A DNA stretch of 64,000 bases from JBBRGK01 sp036741355 (GCA_036741355.1 DAINSK010000015.1:7487-71486), one strand, 5' to 3'; shown: positions 1 through 9,127, counted from the stretch's first letter. Translations and numbers: made by a program. Notes: generated by a model from the letters alone, not told the origin.

Positions 1-2
1 CC

Positions 3-1148
3 CCCAACGGTGTTTTGCTCAGCGTGGGACAACCGCTGCAGACCTCGGTCGATGCCAGAGCCGAACTCGTCAACGGGGGCAACCGACCAGACATCACTGC
101 TATCCGCCCAAAGAAGGACCTGAAGCGCGGCGATCAGTACACAACCATCGGCAGCGTCTCGGTCGCGCCGGAAGACAGCCTTCGCAAAGCCACTCCTGAT
201 TATCCGGAATACATCAAGGACCGGTACTTACAGCTCCCGGCCGAGCTACCGCAGCGCGTTCGCGACCTTGCGGTACAGGTGACTGCAAACGCCCCGACCG
301 CATATGACAAAGCGCGGACGCTCGAGGACTTCCTCCGCACCTTCCAGAATACGTACGACGTGCCGATCGTTCCGCCGGGACGCGATGCGGTGGATTTTTT
401 CCTGTTCGACACCAAGCGGGGCTACTCCGACTACCAGGCGTCGGCGATGGTGGTCCTGCTCCGCGCGCTCGGAATTCCTGCTCGCCTGGCTACTGGGTAC
501 GCAGTGGAAGAGTTCGACCTCAACACCCACCGGTACATCATCCGCGAGAAACACGCGGATTCGTGGCCCGAGGTGTATTTCACCGGTTACGGCTGGGTTG
601 AATTCAGCCCCTTCGGCGGCGCTCCGCTGGTCTCGCGGCCGTTCAGCGGCGACGATACCGGCCCCGCGATACAGGATGACCCGGCTGCAAGCGGTGCGCC
701 GGGCATCTTCGACGGCGAGTTCGGGCCGGAGATTCCGCTCGATCAAGGAACCGCGGGGCTGCTAAAAGTGCACCACCCGTTCAACTGGCTGCCGGTTTAC
801 ATCGCACTGACGTTCCTGGCTATCATCGTAATTTCGGGCGGCTTTGTGCGCCTGGCGTGGGAATACGGGCTGCGCGGCCTGGATCGACCGGCACGGACCT
901 GGGAAAAAACGTTGCGACTGGCCAGTTGGACACGATTACGGCCGAAGCCCAATCAAACGCCGAACGAGTTTGCAGGCGAGGTCGCACGCCGAACCCAGCT
1001 CACCGAAGAACCGCGCATCGTGGCGGACGGTTATCTGCGGGTGCGGTACGGTCGCAAAGGCCTGGATCGCCAGGAACAGGAAAAGGTGGACAGCGCCTGG
1101 GTCCGCATCCGTAACCGCCTGATCAAGCGTGCTTTGCGGCTGAAGTAG
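3..1148 (+). CDS. Transglutaminase-fold membrane protein, C-terminal part, predicted inactive
   Basis: The gene is open at the left window edge; the first in-window start is TTG at 15 and residue numbers count from it. Residues 95-202 match the transglutaminase-like core that precedes a DUF4129-type tail (QASAMVVLLRALGIPARLATGY, then WPEVYF and GYGWVEF). One membrane segment lies at about 257-280, followed by a basic cytoplasmic tail ending near RYGRKGLDRQEQEKV. The catalytic positions differ from active enzymes: the Cys site (GYC in the family) is S138, the His two residues before the conserved Trp is D182, and the Asp of the FDP motif is S198. Family members often sit beside MoxR/DUF58 genes, as here (operon at 2716-8860). 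It is likely a membrane-anchored pseudoenzyme or binding scaffold. The fold assignment is firm; the loss of activity is an inference from the three replaced residues. Confidence 0.8.
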   Translation, partial: PNGVLLSVGQPLQTSVDARAELVNGGNRPDITAIRPKKDLKRGDQYTTIGSVSVAPEDSLRKATPDYPEYIKDRYLQLPAELPQRVRDLAVQVTANAPTAYDKARTLEDFLRTFQNTYDVPIVPPGRDAVDFFLFDTKRGYSDYQASAMVVLLRALGIPARLATGYAVEEFDLNTHRYIIREKHADSWPEVYFTGYGWVEFSPFGGAPLVSRPFSGDDTGPAIQDDPAASGAPGIFDGEFGPEIPLDQGTAGLLKVHHPFNWLPVYIALTFLAIIVISGGFVRLAWEYGLRGLDRPARTWEKTLRLASWTRLRPKPNQTPNEFAGEVARRTQLTEEPRIVADGYLRVRYGRKGLDRQEQEKVDSAWVRIRNRLIKRALRLK

Positions 1149-2562
1149 CGCCCCCCGGCGTGCTATATCCGGTCGCAAGGACCTGCTCGTCGGGGACCCA
1201 TAGGCGTCTGACTTCTCCGACCAGGTATAGCGAGCCCGTGACGAGCACCAGGTCATCAGGGCCGGCGCTGGCCATGGCGGTTTGCACAGCGACGGCCGGA
1301 TCCGGTTCCACATGGGCGTTGATCCCTAGAACGGCGGCGGTCCTGGCCATGCGCTCGGGGTCGAGACCGGACTTGCCGAGCACGTGCGGTATGGTCAGGG
1401 TCGCCGTGCGCGTCATGCCCGCAAATGGCTCCAATATTCCGCTCACGTCTTTAGTTGATAACGCCCCGATCACGAGCAGCAGCCGGCGATCGGGGAAAAT
1501 TGCGGCGATCGAATCGGCCAGGGCGGCCGCCTTCTCCGGGTTATGGGCTCCATCCAAAAGTACGTCTGGACCGCGTTGTATCAGTTCCATCCGGCCGGGA
1601 AGCCGGGCGTCGCGCAAACCGGTGCGTAACGCATCCTCGTCTATAGCGCTGTTTTCTGTCCCATAAGAACCCAGTGCCGCAGTCGCCAGCGCGGCATTGA
1701 AGGCCTGGTAGCGGCCGAGCATTCCGATTTCCAGACTTTTGCAAGAGCGAAGGCCGCTAACATGCGATTCAAAGTCGAAGATCGTTCCGCTCTCAGTACA
1801 CCGCCGTACCGAGTAGTCGAACTCGACACCGAGCCGCAACAGTGGGCTGCACTGCCGGTCGGCTTCCTGTTCGATGATCAGTCTCTCCGGGAGATGCACT
1901 CCGGTCACACTGGGAATACCAGGCTTGATGATGCCGGTCTTGTGATAAGCCACGTCCGCGAGCGACGGTCCAAGCGACATCAGGTGGTCGGGTCCAACGG
2001 TGGTAACCACCGTAACTCGCGGGTTTAGCGTGTTCGTCCAGTCAAACCGGCCACCGGTGCTGACTTCGATCACCGCGCTGTCCACGTGCTTGCGGGCAAA
2101 GTAGAGATAGGTGAGAGCGACCCACAAGGCCGGATACGGCAGGCCGTCCGTCGCCGCCCGGCCTTCGGGCAGCAGCGAGCGAAACTCATCGACAAGCCCA
2201 GCAAGCTCTTCGCCCGACGCATAGCGCCCGTCTACCTGGAGTTTTTCCACCGGCGTTTGCAAATACGGGGTTGCATGCACGCCCGTGCGACGCCCGGAGG
2301 CCCGCAAGACGGAACCGAGATACGTACAGACCGAGCCCTTCCCCGACGTCCCGGTCACGTGGAGGGTCTCGTAACGGCGCTCGGGGTGCCCGAAGGAGGT
2401 GAGCAGCGTCGCCATTCGGTCCAGCCGGCCGGGGCCGTCCGTGTCCCAGTCGGCGCGCGTCTTTTGCGGCGCGGTACCGGTGATCGGACGGATGAAGGAC
2501 TCGATCCAATGAACGGCCTCATCGAAGCGACGTTTGTGTTCCGCAGTGAACCTGTCCGTCAT
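1123..2562 (-). CDS. folC: Bifunctional folylpolyglutamate synthase / dihydrofolate synthase
   Basis: The Mur-ligase-like protein has about 479 residues. It adds glutamate to dihydropteroate and to tetrahydrofolates using ATP, in the cytoplasm, in folate biosynthesis and retention. The P-loop GTSGKGS lies at residues 71-77, and the DGAHNP motif typical of FolC occurs in the C-terminal ligase domain. The reading frame stays open to 2655, but the ATG at 2562 (MTDRF) is preferred because the upstream stretch is low-quality Arg/Gly/Pro sequence. It is convergent with the transglutaminase-fold gene and overlaps it by 26 bp at the 3' ends. Length and motifs fit the family; whether both activities are present cannot be told from the sequence. 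Confidence 0.93.
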   Translation of the reverse strand: MTDRFTAEHKRRFDEAVHWIESFIRPITGTAPQKTRADWDTDGPGRLDRMATLLTSFGHPERRYETLHVTGTSGKGSVCTYLGSVLRASGRRTGVHATPYLQTPVEKLQVDGRYASGEELAGLVDEFRSLLPEGRAATDGLPYPALWVALTYLYFARKHVDSAVIEVSTGGRFDWTNTLNPRVTVVTTVGPDHLMSLGPSLADVAYHKTGIIKPGIPSVTGVHLPERLIIEQEADRQCSPLLRLGVEFDYSVRRCTESGTIFDFESHVSGLRSCKSLEIGMLGRYQAFNAALATAALGSYGTENSAIDEDALRTGLRDARLPGRMELIQRGPDVLLDGAHNPEKAAALADSIAAIFPDRRLLLVIGALSTKDVSGILEPFAGMTRTATLTIPHVLGKSGLDPERMARTAAVLGINAHVEPDPAVAVQTAMASAGPDDLVLVTGSLYLVGEVRRLWVPDEQVLATGYSTPGGATSAAKHA

Positions 2563-2715
2563 CGGTCGAACCTGCTGCCGATACAGTCTTCGCGGTGGGC
2601 TGCATACACCGCCGGCCGCACCTACAGCATCCGACCTTTGCGGGGCAGCGGGCAAACGAGAGGGACCGGAACGGTAAGGTCTTATTCCAAATACTGCGGC
2701 CTGCGGAGACCCGCG

Positions 2716-3759
2716 TTACTTATCCCGCACCCGCGGGTCGCTGCGGTCGCCCTGAGCCGCCTGCGCGAGACGCTCTTGCTCGGCGATGATGTCCAGGATG
2801 CGCAGCGCCTCTTCAATCGTCGGTTGTTTGCCGTAGGAGTCAATGGCGTTCTTGAGGTCCTGGTTTAGCTCAGCCTGCTGCTCTCGGACCGAAGGGCCGG
2901 GCGTACCATTCGCCCCCGGCGCTGCCGAGGATGCAGCCTGACCGCCCGTTCCACTGCCGGTCGGCTGGCTCGGTTGTCCACCCTGTTGCTGGCTGTTCGG
3001 TTGGCCGGCTTGCTGTCCGGCACCTGGCTGACCAGGCTGCCCTTGCTGCCCCTGCCCGGGTTGTTGCTGACCCTGTTGCCCCTGACCTTGCTGCGGCGGC
3101 TGTCCCTGACCTTGCTGTGGCTGCTCTCCTTGCTGTTGGCCGGGCTGTTGGCCTTGTGAATTCTGTTGATCCTGTTGCGGCTGCTGCCCCTGCTGGCTTT
3201 GCTGGTCTTGTTGCTTCTGCTGGTCTTGTTTCGCCTGCTCTTCGAGCTGCTTCTGCTGCTCTGCCTCTTTGTCGAGCCGGCGTTGAATTACTTCGACGTT
3301 GTATTTGGTATCCACGTCGTTTGGATCAAGCCGCAAGGCATTCTTGTACGCATCCAGCGCCTCTTTGAACTTCCCTTCCCGGTAATAGTCTGCGCCGATG
3401 CTGTAGTAGGCACGGACGCGAACGTCTGAGATACCGGCTTGGGTCGCACGAAGCGACTCTTGTATGGCTCGCGGAAACTCGCCCTGCTGGTTCAGCGCAT
3501 TGCCCGCGTTGTAGTTGAACGCCGCCTGATCTGGGCGCTCCACCTGCGCCTTCCGATAGTTCTCCAGGGCCCTGCTGTAGTCGCCGCGATTGAACGCCTT
3601 GTTGCCTTCGTCGTTGAGCCGCTGAGCCGACGGGCGTGAACAAGCGACGCTGCATGCCGCCAGTACGACCGCCGCAGCCAGGAACATCGACGATCGTCGA
3701 TTGTGCCGCCGCGAGATCGTCGGACGGTAGAGCGTGGTTTGACGGTCGGATCTCGTCAT
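2716..3759 (-). CDS. TPR lipoprotein with Gln/Gly/Pro-rich tail (BatC/BatE-like)
   Basis: The protein has about 347 residues. The ATG at 3759 overlaps the stop of the upstream vWA gene (ATGA, 3756-3759), which implies translational coupling, so it is preferred over the longer frame starting at 3849. The N-terminus has a basic stretch, a hydrophobic segment (FLAAAVVLAAC) and a lipobox LAAC at 33-36, suggesting a lipid-anchored surface protein. Residues 46-170 contain about three TPR repeats (ALENYRKAQVERPDQ, ALDAYKNALRLDPND). Residues 200-300 are extremely rich in Gln, Gly and Pro and are probably disordered. It is the last gene of the MoxR-vWA operon, where BatC/BatE-type TPR proteins usually occur and act as partners of the vWA proteins. 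The exact function is unknown. Confidence 0.82.
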   Translation of the reverse strand: MTRSDRQTTLYRPTISRRHNRRSSMFLAAAVVLAACSVACSRPSAQRLNDEGNKAFNRGDYSRALENYRKAQVERPDQAAFNYNAGNALNQQGEFPRAIQESLRATQAGISDVRVRAYYSIGADYYREGKFKEALDAYKNALRLDPNDVDTKYNVEVIQRRLDKEAEQQKQLEEQAKQDQQKQQDQQSQQGQQPQQDQQNSQGQQPGQQQGEQPQQGQGQPPQQGQGQQGQQQPGQGQQGQPGQPGAGQQAGQPNSQQQGGQPSQPTGSGTGGQAASSAAPGANGTPGPSVREQQAELNQDLKNAIDSYGKQPTIEEALRILDIIAEQERLAQAAQGDRSDPRVRDK

Positions 3760-4880
3760 TGGTTGACCCCGATGTGCGAATCGACCGGCGCGGCCGCAGC
3801 CGCAGGGCGATCCCCTCCGCGAATTCGGCGCAAAACTGGGGACAACCATCCACCGCCCGAATCGACCTTGCGACGGCGCCCTGCCGGAAGCATATAGTCG
3901 AGCATCAACATTGCAAGGGCGATTCCGGCCAGGATCTGATAGCGCTCGAGCGGAACATCGCCCTCTCCGCTTTCGAACCTGGTCTTCTGCAAGCGGCCAA
4001 TTTCGTCGGCGAGCTGGACCGCGTAGTCATCGCTGTTGCCGTCAAAGAAGTGTCCTTGGTTGCTGCTCGCGAGCTGTTGCAGCGCCTTAGGGTCGGCGGA
4101 CGTCAAAAGCGTCTGGCTAGTAGAAGGGTCGGTACGCGGCTCGAGCAGACCGGTGCGCGGGTTCAACACCAGCACCGGCACCGGGGAGTCCTGCCCGATA
4201 CCGATCGTGTCCAATGCGATACCCTGGCTTTTCACAAACGTCGCTGCGCCGGTCGCGTCGTCGCCGAGGTCTTCGCCATCACTCACCAGCACGAGAATTT
4301 TGCTGCGGGTGTTATCGTTGGCAAATCCTTCAGTTGCCTGTCGCAGCGCTTCGCCAATGCTCGTGCCGGCGCGCAGCCCGCCATCCTTAAAGGTCAGGCC
4401 CTGAACCACTTTTCGCGCCGCGTCGACATCTGTTGTAAGCGGAAATCGAAGCTCGGCACTGCCCGCAAACGTGACGAGGCCAACCCGATCACCCTGCAGA
4501 TGGTCGAACAACGCGCCGATAGCGCCCTTTGCCCGTTCCAGCCGCGAGGGCTTAGCGTCCTGCGCGCTCATGCTGAGCGAAACGTCCAGCGCCACGATGA
4601 CGTCGGTGCCTTCGCGCTGAAGCAACGTCTTGTGGGTGCCGATTTGAGGACGGGCGGCGGCGAGCGCGAGCAGCAGCATCACCAAGACGACTAGAGCAGC
4701 CTTGAACACCTGGTGACCCGGGCTCGTGGCAGCACTCACCAGCGCCGCCATCGACGTGCCACGATACCGCGCCCGGGCGGATCGCTTGCGCGAGAAGACC
4801 CAGACGAAGAGCCCTGCCGCCAACACGGCGAGCAGCACCATCGGCAGCAACTCTGGGGCTCCAAAAGCGATCCTTGGCAA
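3756..4880 (-). CDS. vWA domain membrane protein, BatB-like
   Basis: The protein has 374 residues. Two N-terminal hydrophobic segments lie at about 11-29 and 60-77, then a von Willebrand factor A domain, then a C-terminal membrane segment (ILAGIALAMLMLDYML). The metal-binding MIDAS motif DxSxS is intact (DVSLSMS at 99-105), and SDGED follows later in the fold. This layout is that of BatA/BatB proteins encoded with MoxR ATPases. It starts 16 bp after the preceding paralogue (4897-5862) and overlaps the next gene by 4 bp, so it is part of one transcription unit. The role is probably in a membrane-bound vWA complex acted on by MoxR. Its specific target is unknown. Confidence 0.87.
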   Translation of the reverse strand: MPRIAFGAPELLPMVLLAVLAAGLFVWVFSRKRSARARYRGTSMAALVSAATSPGHQVFKAALVVLVMLLLALAAARPQIGTHKTLLQREGTDVIVALDVSLSMSAQDAKPSRLERAKGAIGALFDHLQGDRVGLVTFAGSAELRFPLTTDVDAARKVVQGLTFKDGGLRAGTSIGEALRQATEGFANDNTRSKILVLVSDGEDLGDDATGAATFVKSQGIALDTIGIGQDSPVPVLVLNPRTGLLEPRTDPSTSQTLLTSADPKALQQLASSNQGHFFDGNSDDYAVQLADEIGRLQKTRFESGEGDVPLERYQILAGIALAMLMLDYMLPAGRRRKVDSGGGWLSPVLRRIRGGDRPAAAAAPVDSHIGVNQ

Positions 4881-4896
4881 CGTGACCTTTCCTCCG

Positions 4897-5862
4897 TTAC
4901 GGCGTCCGTCGAAAAACGGTACCTGACAACACTACTTCCAGGACGAGAAGCCCCATTGCGGGGGCCAGCAACCAACCTTCGAGCTCGAAGTAGCTGGTAT
5001 AGTGCTGGCGTTCGATCTGAGACGTTTCGAGTTTGCTGATCGTGTCGAATATCTTGTGCAACTGATCGCCGGACTGCGCTCTCGCATAGAAGCCGCCGGT
5101 AGGTTCGGCGATCTGCCGCAATAACTTTTCGTCGATCTGGCCCGTCGCCGCCGATTCGCCCTTGGCGAACATGCCAATCGTATAGAGCTTCATTTTGAGG
5201 GACTTGGCGATGTCGGCCGCTTGTTCGGGTTCCAATCGGTGCTGATTGTTTTCTCCATCGGTCGCCAGGATAATCACCCGACTTTTGGCGCGCGACTCTC
5301 GCAGCAGGTTCACGGCGTCGGCAATGCCCAGCCCGATTGCGGTGCCGTCGGGCAGCAAGCCGTTGTCAGACCGATCGACAATTTGCTGCAGTGCGCGATA
5401 GTCGAGTGTGAGCGGACTTATCACGCGGCTTTCGCTTTCAAACGTGACGAATCCAACTCGATCGTTTTTCCGCTGCGCAATGAACTCTCTAATCGCCAGT
5501 TTGGCACCGGTCAGTTTGCTGCTGGCGCTAAGTCCGGGATCGAGCATGCTGCCGGAGACGTCGAGGGCAATAACAATGTCGACGCCTTGAGCTGGGATTC
5601 GAGCGCTGGCTTTACCGGTTTGAGGACGCGACAGCGCGAGTACGACAAGTATTGCCGCCAGCAATCGGAGCGCGTTCAAGGTCCAGCGATACCGCACCCG
5701 CCACCCAACGGGCACACCACGTAGCGGTAAGATCGTGGAAATTCGCATCGCCCCTGAGCTTCGCCGGTGCGCAATCCATTGGAACGCCAACCAGCTAAAT
5801 GGAACCACCAGGAGCAAGGCCAGCAAAGCCGGATCTGCGAGTCGGAAAGGTAGGTTGGGCAC
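4897..5862 (-). CDS. vWA domain membrane protein, BatA-like
   Basis: The protein has 321 residues and the same topology as its downstream neighbour: two N-terminal membrane segments (about 11-30 and 62-79), a vWA domain with an intact MIDAS DVSGSM at 101-106, and a C-terminal hydrophobic segment. The N-terminal pattern LADPALLALLLVVPF is typical of BatA (aerotolerance-operon) proteins. It lies between a BatD-like gene (24 bp upstream) and a BatB-like gene (16 bp downstream) in the MoxR operon. The tandem paralogues probably arose by duplication and may form a heteromeric membrane complex. The function is inferred from family and context only. Confidence 0.87.
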   Translation of the reverse strand: MPNLPFRLADPALLALLLVVPFSWLAFQWIAHRRSSGAMRISTILPLRGVPVGWRVRYRWTLNALRLLAAILVVLALSRPQTGKASARIPAQGVDIVIALDVSGSMLDPGLSASSKLTGAKLAIREFIAQRKNDRVGFVTFESESRVISPLTLDYRALQQIVDRSDNGLLPDGTAIGLGIADAVNLLRESRAKSRVIILATDGENNQHRLEPEQAADIAKSLKMKLYTIGMFAKGESAATGQIDEKLLRQIAEPTGGFYARAQSGDQLHKIFDTISKLETSQIERQHYTSYFELEGWLLAPAMGLLVLEVVLSGTVFRRTP

Positions 5863-5886
5863 GCGGTATCTCTCCCTTGATTCCGC

Positions 5887-6891
5887 TCAGACTGCTTGTA
5901 CCATCGGCTTTGGTGCAACGCCGGCGTCGTCAGTCGCGTCTAGTATCTCGTATGCCATGGCATTATCAGCTTCGGAACGGACTGCGGCGGGCTGATAACG
6001 CGCGTAGACGACCGCGTCGCACTCGCTCAACACGCCGGAGATCAACCGGGCGGGCCAACGCGCGATCCCGCGCGCCTCCATCTGTCGCTCCAATTCGCCG
6101 GTGGTCAACGCCACTGCCGGGAAACCGTACCGCTCGGTCAGATAGCGGCGGACACAGTTCGCCAACTGCCGGTAGTGGTCCAACAACTCTCCGCGTTCTA
6201 ACAGGCCCAATCCCATGACGCGATCCAGGTCAGCGCGCGCCGCCTGGGTCGCGTGGCGCGCGGCGATCGACTGCGGCGGACGCTTGCGCCATATCAACAG
6301 GTACGACAGCACCGCGACGACTACAAAAGCCACGGGGATGCCACCCCCGCCAATGATCCACAACAACTGTTCTGACGCCGGCACGGGCAACGAGAATTGC
6401 TGCTTCAAGGGACGTATATCGGTCGGGTCTGCACCGTCGGGCAGCACGCTTTGGATCGTTATTGGAACCGGAGCTTTTGACTGGACCTGGGCTTGGGTTC
6501 CGTCGGGAAGGGTATAGGTGAACGTCAAGACGGGAAGCTCGACCGTACCGGTGTGGTAGCTGGCGAGCTTGTAACGCAGCCGTAACTCCATGCCGCCGCC
6601 AGCAGGCCGGTCGTCTGGCGGGTCCGACGCGATCGGTTCCAGGCTGCCGAGCTGATCGTCGATCGACGTCGTATCGATCGTCACGTTGGCGAGGTGCTTT
6701 ATCGTCACGGTCAGCGAAATTGGATCGCCAACCGTCGCGCGCGCGCGATCGATGTTGACCGTGACGTCTGGCGTCTGGTTGTCCTGCTGCTCGCCCGCGG
6801 CCGCTGCAGATAGCTGCGTCAGACGAACCGACGCCAGCCCGGCACTCAGGCAGACAATGAAAAGCAACAGGCGAAATGCACGGGCATTCAT
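5887..6891 (-). CDS. BatD-like membrane protein
   Basis: The protein has 334 residues. It has an N-terminal signal/anchor (residues 5-25), then an extracytoplasmic all-beta region (about 40-150) beginning VTVNIDRARATVGDPISLTV. Such Ig-like beta domains, described as 'protection from oxygen' repeats, are characteristic of BatD. A single membrane segment at 176-201 leads to a cytoplasmic helical tail. The start ATG at 6891 overlaps the stop of the DUF58 gene by 4 bp (ATGA). In Bat operons BatD sits between DUF58 and the vWA genes, exactly as here. The family's biochemical activity is not established. Confidence 0.78.
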   Translation of the reverse strand: MNARAFRLLLFIVCLSAGLASVRLTQLSAAAAGEQQDNQTPDVTVNIDRARATVGDPISLTVTIKHLANVTIDTTSIDDQLGSLEPIASDPPDDRPAGGGMELRLRYKLASYHTGTVELPVLTFTYTLPDGTQAQVQSKAPVPITIQSVLPDGADPTDIRPLKQQFSLPVPASEQLLWIIGGGGIPVAFVVVAVLSYLLIWRKRPPQSIAARHATQAARADLDRVMGLGLLERGELLDHYRQLANCVRRYLTERYGFPAVALTTGELERQMEARGIARWPARLISGVLSECDAVVYARYQPAAVRSEADNAMAYEILDATDDAGVAPKPMVQAV

Positions 6892-7862
6892 GCTGACAAC
6901 GCCCTCCGGCCGCGGCCGGTTCCGCCGCTGCCCTCTCGCCGGCGGAAGAATGCCAGGACCGGCTCGACGTACGACGCCGCCGTGTTGATCTCTATCGCGT
7001 CGATGCTGTTTGTCCGGAAAATACGCTGGCGCTCCGCGCGCGCCGCCTCGACCGTCGCGCGGTAGTGACGTCGCACACGCGCGTCTGACGTGTCGACGAG
7101 TACGGTCTCACCGCTTTCGGCGTCCTCGAGCTCAAGCAGCCCGATGTTGGGCAACTCTTCGTCTCGCGGATCGGCGAGCGCCACCGCGATCACATCGTGC
7201 TTCTGACCGAGAACGCGCAACGGTCGCTCGTAATCGCCAGAATCGCAGAAGTCGGAAATGATGAACACGACCGAGCGACGTTTGAGGATCCGGGAAACGT
7301 AGTCCACCGCCGCGCCGATGCGGGTGCCGCGATTCAGGGGCTGAAGCGCCAGGAGCTCGCGCACCAGCCGCAACACGTGTCGCTGCCCCTTGGCCGGCAC
7401 GATGTACTTTTCGATCTCATTGGTAAATGCGAGCAGGCCGACGCGGTCCTGGTTGTCGCTTGCGGAGAGCGCCAGCAGCGCTGCGATTTCGGCTGCTACC
7501 TCACGCTTGGTTTGGGCAACCGTCCCAAACGCTCCCGACGCGCTGACGTCCACCAGCAGCAAGACGCTCAGCTCGCGCTCCTCAACAAATTTCTTGATAA
7601 AAGGAGTCCCGAGCCGTGCCGTGACGTTCCAGTCGATCGTGCGAACTTCGTCGCCGGGCGAGTATTCGCGGACTTCGGAGAACTCTATCCCACGTCCGCG
7701 AAAGACTGCGTGGTACTGACCCACAAACAGGTTGTTGACGAGCCGGCGCGAGCGAATTTCAATCCGCTTCACCTTGCGCAACAACTCGGAGGTGAGACCA
7801 CCGCCGGGAACCACTGGTTCGTTGGTCTCTGCCACCACCCTACCCCGCACCCATTGCCGCAA
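6888..7862 (-). CDS. DUF58 domain protein
   Basis: The cytoplasmic protein of 324 residues has the DUF58 signature RGRGIEFSEVREYSPGDE followed by VRTIDWNVTARLG. A vWA-like half follows (LLLVDVSASGAFGT, then VVFIISDFCDSGDYE). In the second half the MIDAS-like DVSAS is conserved. It lies directly after moxR, with an 8-bp gap, and overlaps the BatD-like gene by 4 bp. DUF58 proteins almost always accompany MoxR ATPases and are thought to be their adaptor or substrate-side component. No enzymatic function is known. Confidence 0.88.
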   Translation of the reverse strand: MRQWVRGRVVAETNEPVVPGGGLTSELLRKVKRIEIRSRRLVNNLFVGQYHAVFRGRGIEFSEVREYSPGDEVRTIDWNVTARLGTPFIKKFVEERELSVLLLVDVSASGAFGTVAQTKREVAAEIAALLALSASDNQDRVGLLAFTNEIEKYIVPAKGQRHVLRLVRELLALQPLNRGTRIGAAVDYVSRILKRRSVVFIISDFCDSGDYERPLRVLGQKHDVIAVALADPRDEELPNIGLLELEDAESGETVLVDTSDARVRRHYRATVEAARAERQRIFRTNSIDAIEINTAASYVEPVLAFFRRREGSGGTGRGRRALSA

Positions 7863-7870
7863 ATTCCAAA

Positions 7871-8860
7871 TCAGGGAACATCGACACCGGCGAGCACCCG
7901 CTTGACGATCTCATCAGGCGAGACCTCTTCGGCCTCCGCCTCATAGGTTACCACCAGCCTGTGCCGCAAAACGTCCGGTGCTATCTCCTTGATATCGTCC
8001 GGCGTCACGTAGCTGCGGCCGTCGACGAATGCATGCGCCTGAGCCGCCTGCGCGAGGAAAATCGTGGCGCGGGGCGAAGCGCCATAGGCGATAAAGGGCG
8101 CCAGCGTATCCATGCGGAATGCGCGCGGGTTCCGGGTCGCCGAAATGATCTGAATGATATAGTCCTTCAGGCGATCATCCAGGTACACCTCTCGCACCAT
8201 CGCCCGAGCGGCAAGGATCATTTCGGGACTGACGATTCGTCGCACTTCGCCCAGCTCCCCCGAGATACCGCGGTCGAGGATCGCACGTTCCTCCAGCCTG
8301 CTCGGATAGCCGATCACAGCCTTGATCATGAATCGATCCAACTGCGCTTCCGGGAGGGGATAGGTGCCCTCGCTTTCAATCGGGTTCTGCGTTGCGAGCA
8401 CCATGAACGGCGCGGGCAACGGAAAAGTTTCGCCGCCGATACTGACCTGGCGCTCCTGCATCGCTTCGAGGAGCGCCGACTGCACTTTGGCGGGTGAGCG
8501 ATTGATCTCGTCTGCCAGGACGATGTTCGCGAAGATCGGCCCTTGCCGCACCGTGAACTGGGCGTCACGGGCGTTGTAGATCGTGGTGCCGGTAAGGTCC
8601 GCGGGCAGCATATCGGGCGTGAATTGGACGCGCACGAACGCAAGGTGCAGCGCGTCAGAAAGCGTCTTCACGGAAAGCGTTTTTGCGAGCCCGGGGACGC
8701 CCTCGATGAGGACGTGGTTCCCGGTAAGCAATGCGATCAACAGGCGGCTGATCAGGTACTGCTGGCCGACGATGACCTTCGCCACTTCCGATCGAACTTC
8801 GGTGAGGAACCGGGACTGCTCGCGAATTTGTTCACTACTCCGTGTGGTTTCTTGTACCAT
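7871..8860 (-). CDS. MoxR family AAA+ ATPase
   Basis: The protein has 329 residues. The Walker A motif (GVPGLAKT, 54-61), Walker B (VLADEINR) and the sensor region (LATQNPIESEGTYPLPEAQLDRF) are all intact, so it should hydrolyse ATP. MoxR ATPases act as chaperones that activate or assemble vWA-domain partners. Here those partners are encoded immediately downstream on the same strand (DUF58, BatD-, BatA- and BatB-like and TPR genes, down to 2716). It is the first gene of the operon, with about 270 bp upstream shared with the divergent heat-shock operon. A TATACT-like -10 is present on this strand near 8890, but no matching -35 is evident. Confidence 0.93.
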   Translation of the reverse strand: MVQETTRSSEQIREQSRFLTEVRSEVAKVIVGQQYLISRLLIALLTGNHVLIEGVPGLAKTLSVKTLSDALHLAFVRVQFTPDMLPADLTGTTIYNARDAQFTVRQGPIFANIVLADEINRSPAKVQSALLEAMQERQVSIGGETFPLPAPFMVLATQNPIESEGTYPLPEAQLDRFMIKAVIGYPSRLEERAILDRGISGELGEVRRIVSPEMILAARAMVREVYLDDRLKDYIIQIISATRNPRAFRMDTLAPFIAYGASPRATIFLAQAAQAHAFVDGRSYVTPDDIKEIAPDVLRHRLVVTYEAEAEEVSPDEIVKRVLAGVDVP

Positions 8861-9023
8861 GCCTCAACTCCATCCCAGTTGCGACAGCAGTATAGCCGCA
8901 ATCGGATATCAAGGATGTTAGGAGCGCATATCAATTGCTCTGCCTACCTCCCGAGCTGGCGGGCGGCGACGGTGCACCGGCGCGCGTGGTGCTGGTCGAC
9001 GAGGGGTAGGGCTCCAAACGTTA

Positions 9024-9051
9024 TTGTCAATAGAGTTTAGTGTGTTATTAT
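9024..9051 (+). promoter_or_regulatory. Sigma-70-type promoter of the dnaJ-hspR-clp operon
   Basis: TTGTCA (9024-9029) and TATTAT (9046-9051) are separated by 16 bp; each matches five of six consensus bases. This AT-rich patch stands out in a GC-rich window and lies 77 bp before the dnaJ-like start. Because hspR is in the operon, autorepression through a HAIR operator (CTTGAGT-N7-ACTCAAG) is expected. Only one half-site-like ACTCAA (9072-9077) is visible, so the operator is not established. Confidence 0.5.
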
Positions 9052-9127
9052 CAGACTATCATTACAACGATACTCAATGCGGCTACCGCGGAGTGGCGTC
9101 TAACGGCCATTCGGGCAGGAGGCAGCG

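Noticed and set aside
2931..3429. Leu-rich and Ala-rich frames on the plus strand
   Set aside because: They are the reverse reading of the Gln-rich codons of the TPR lipoprotein gene and have no start signals.
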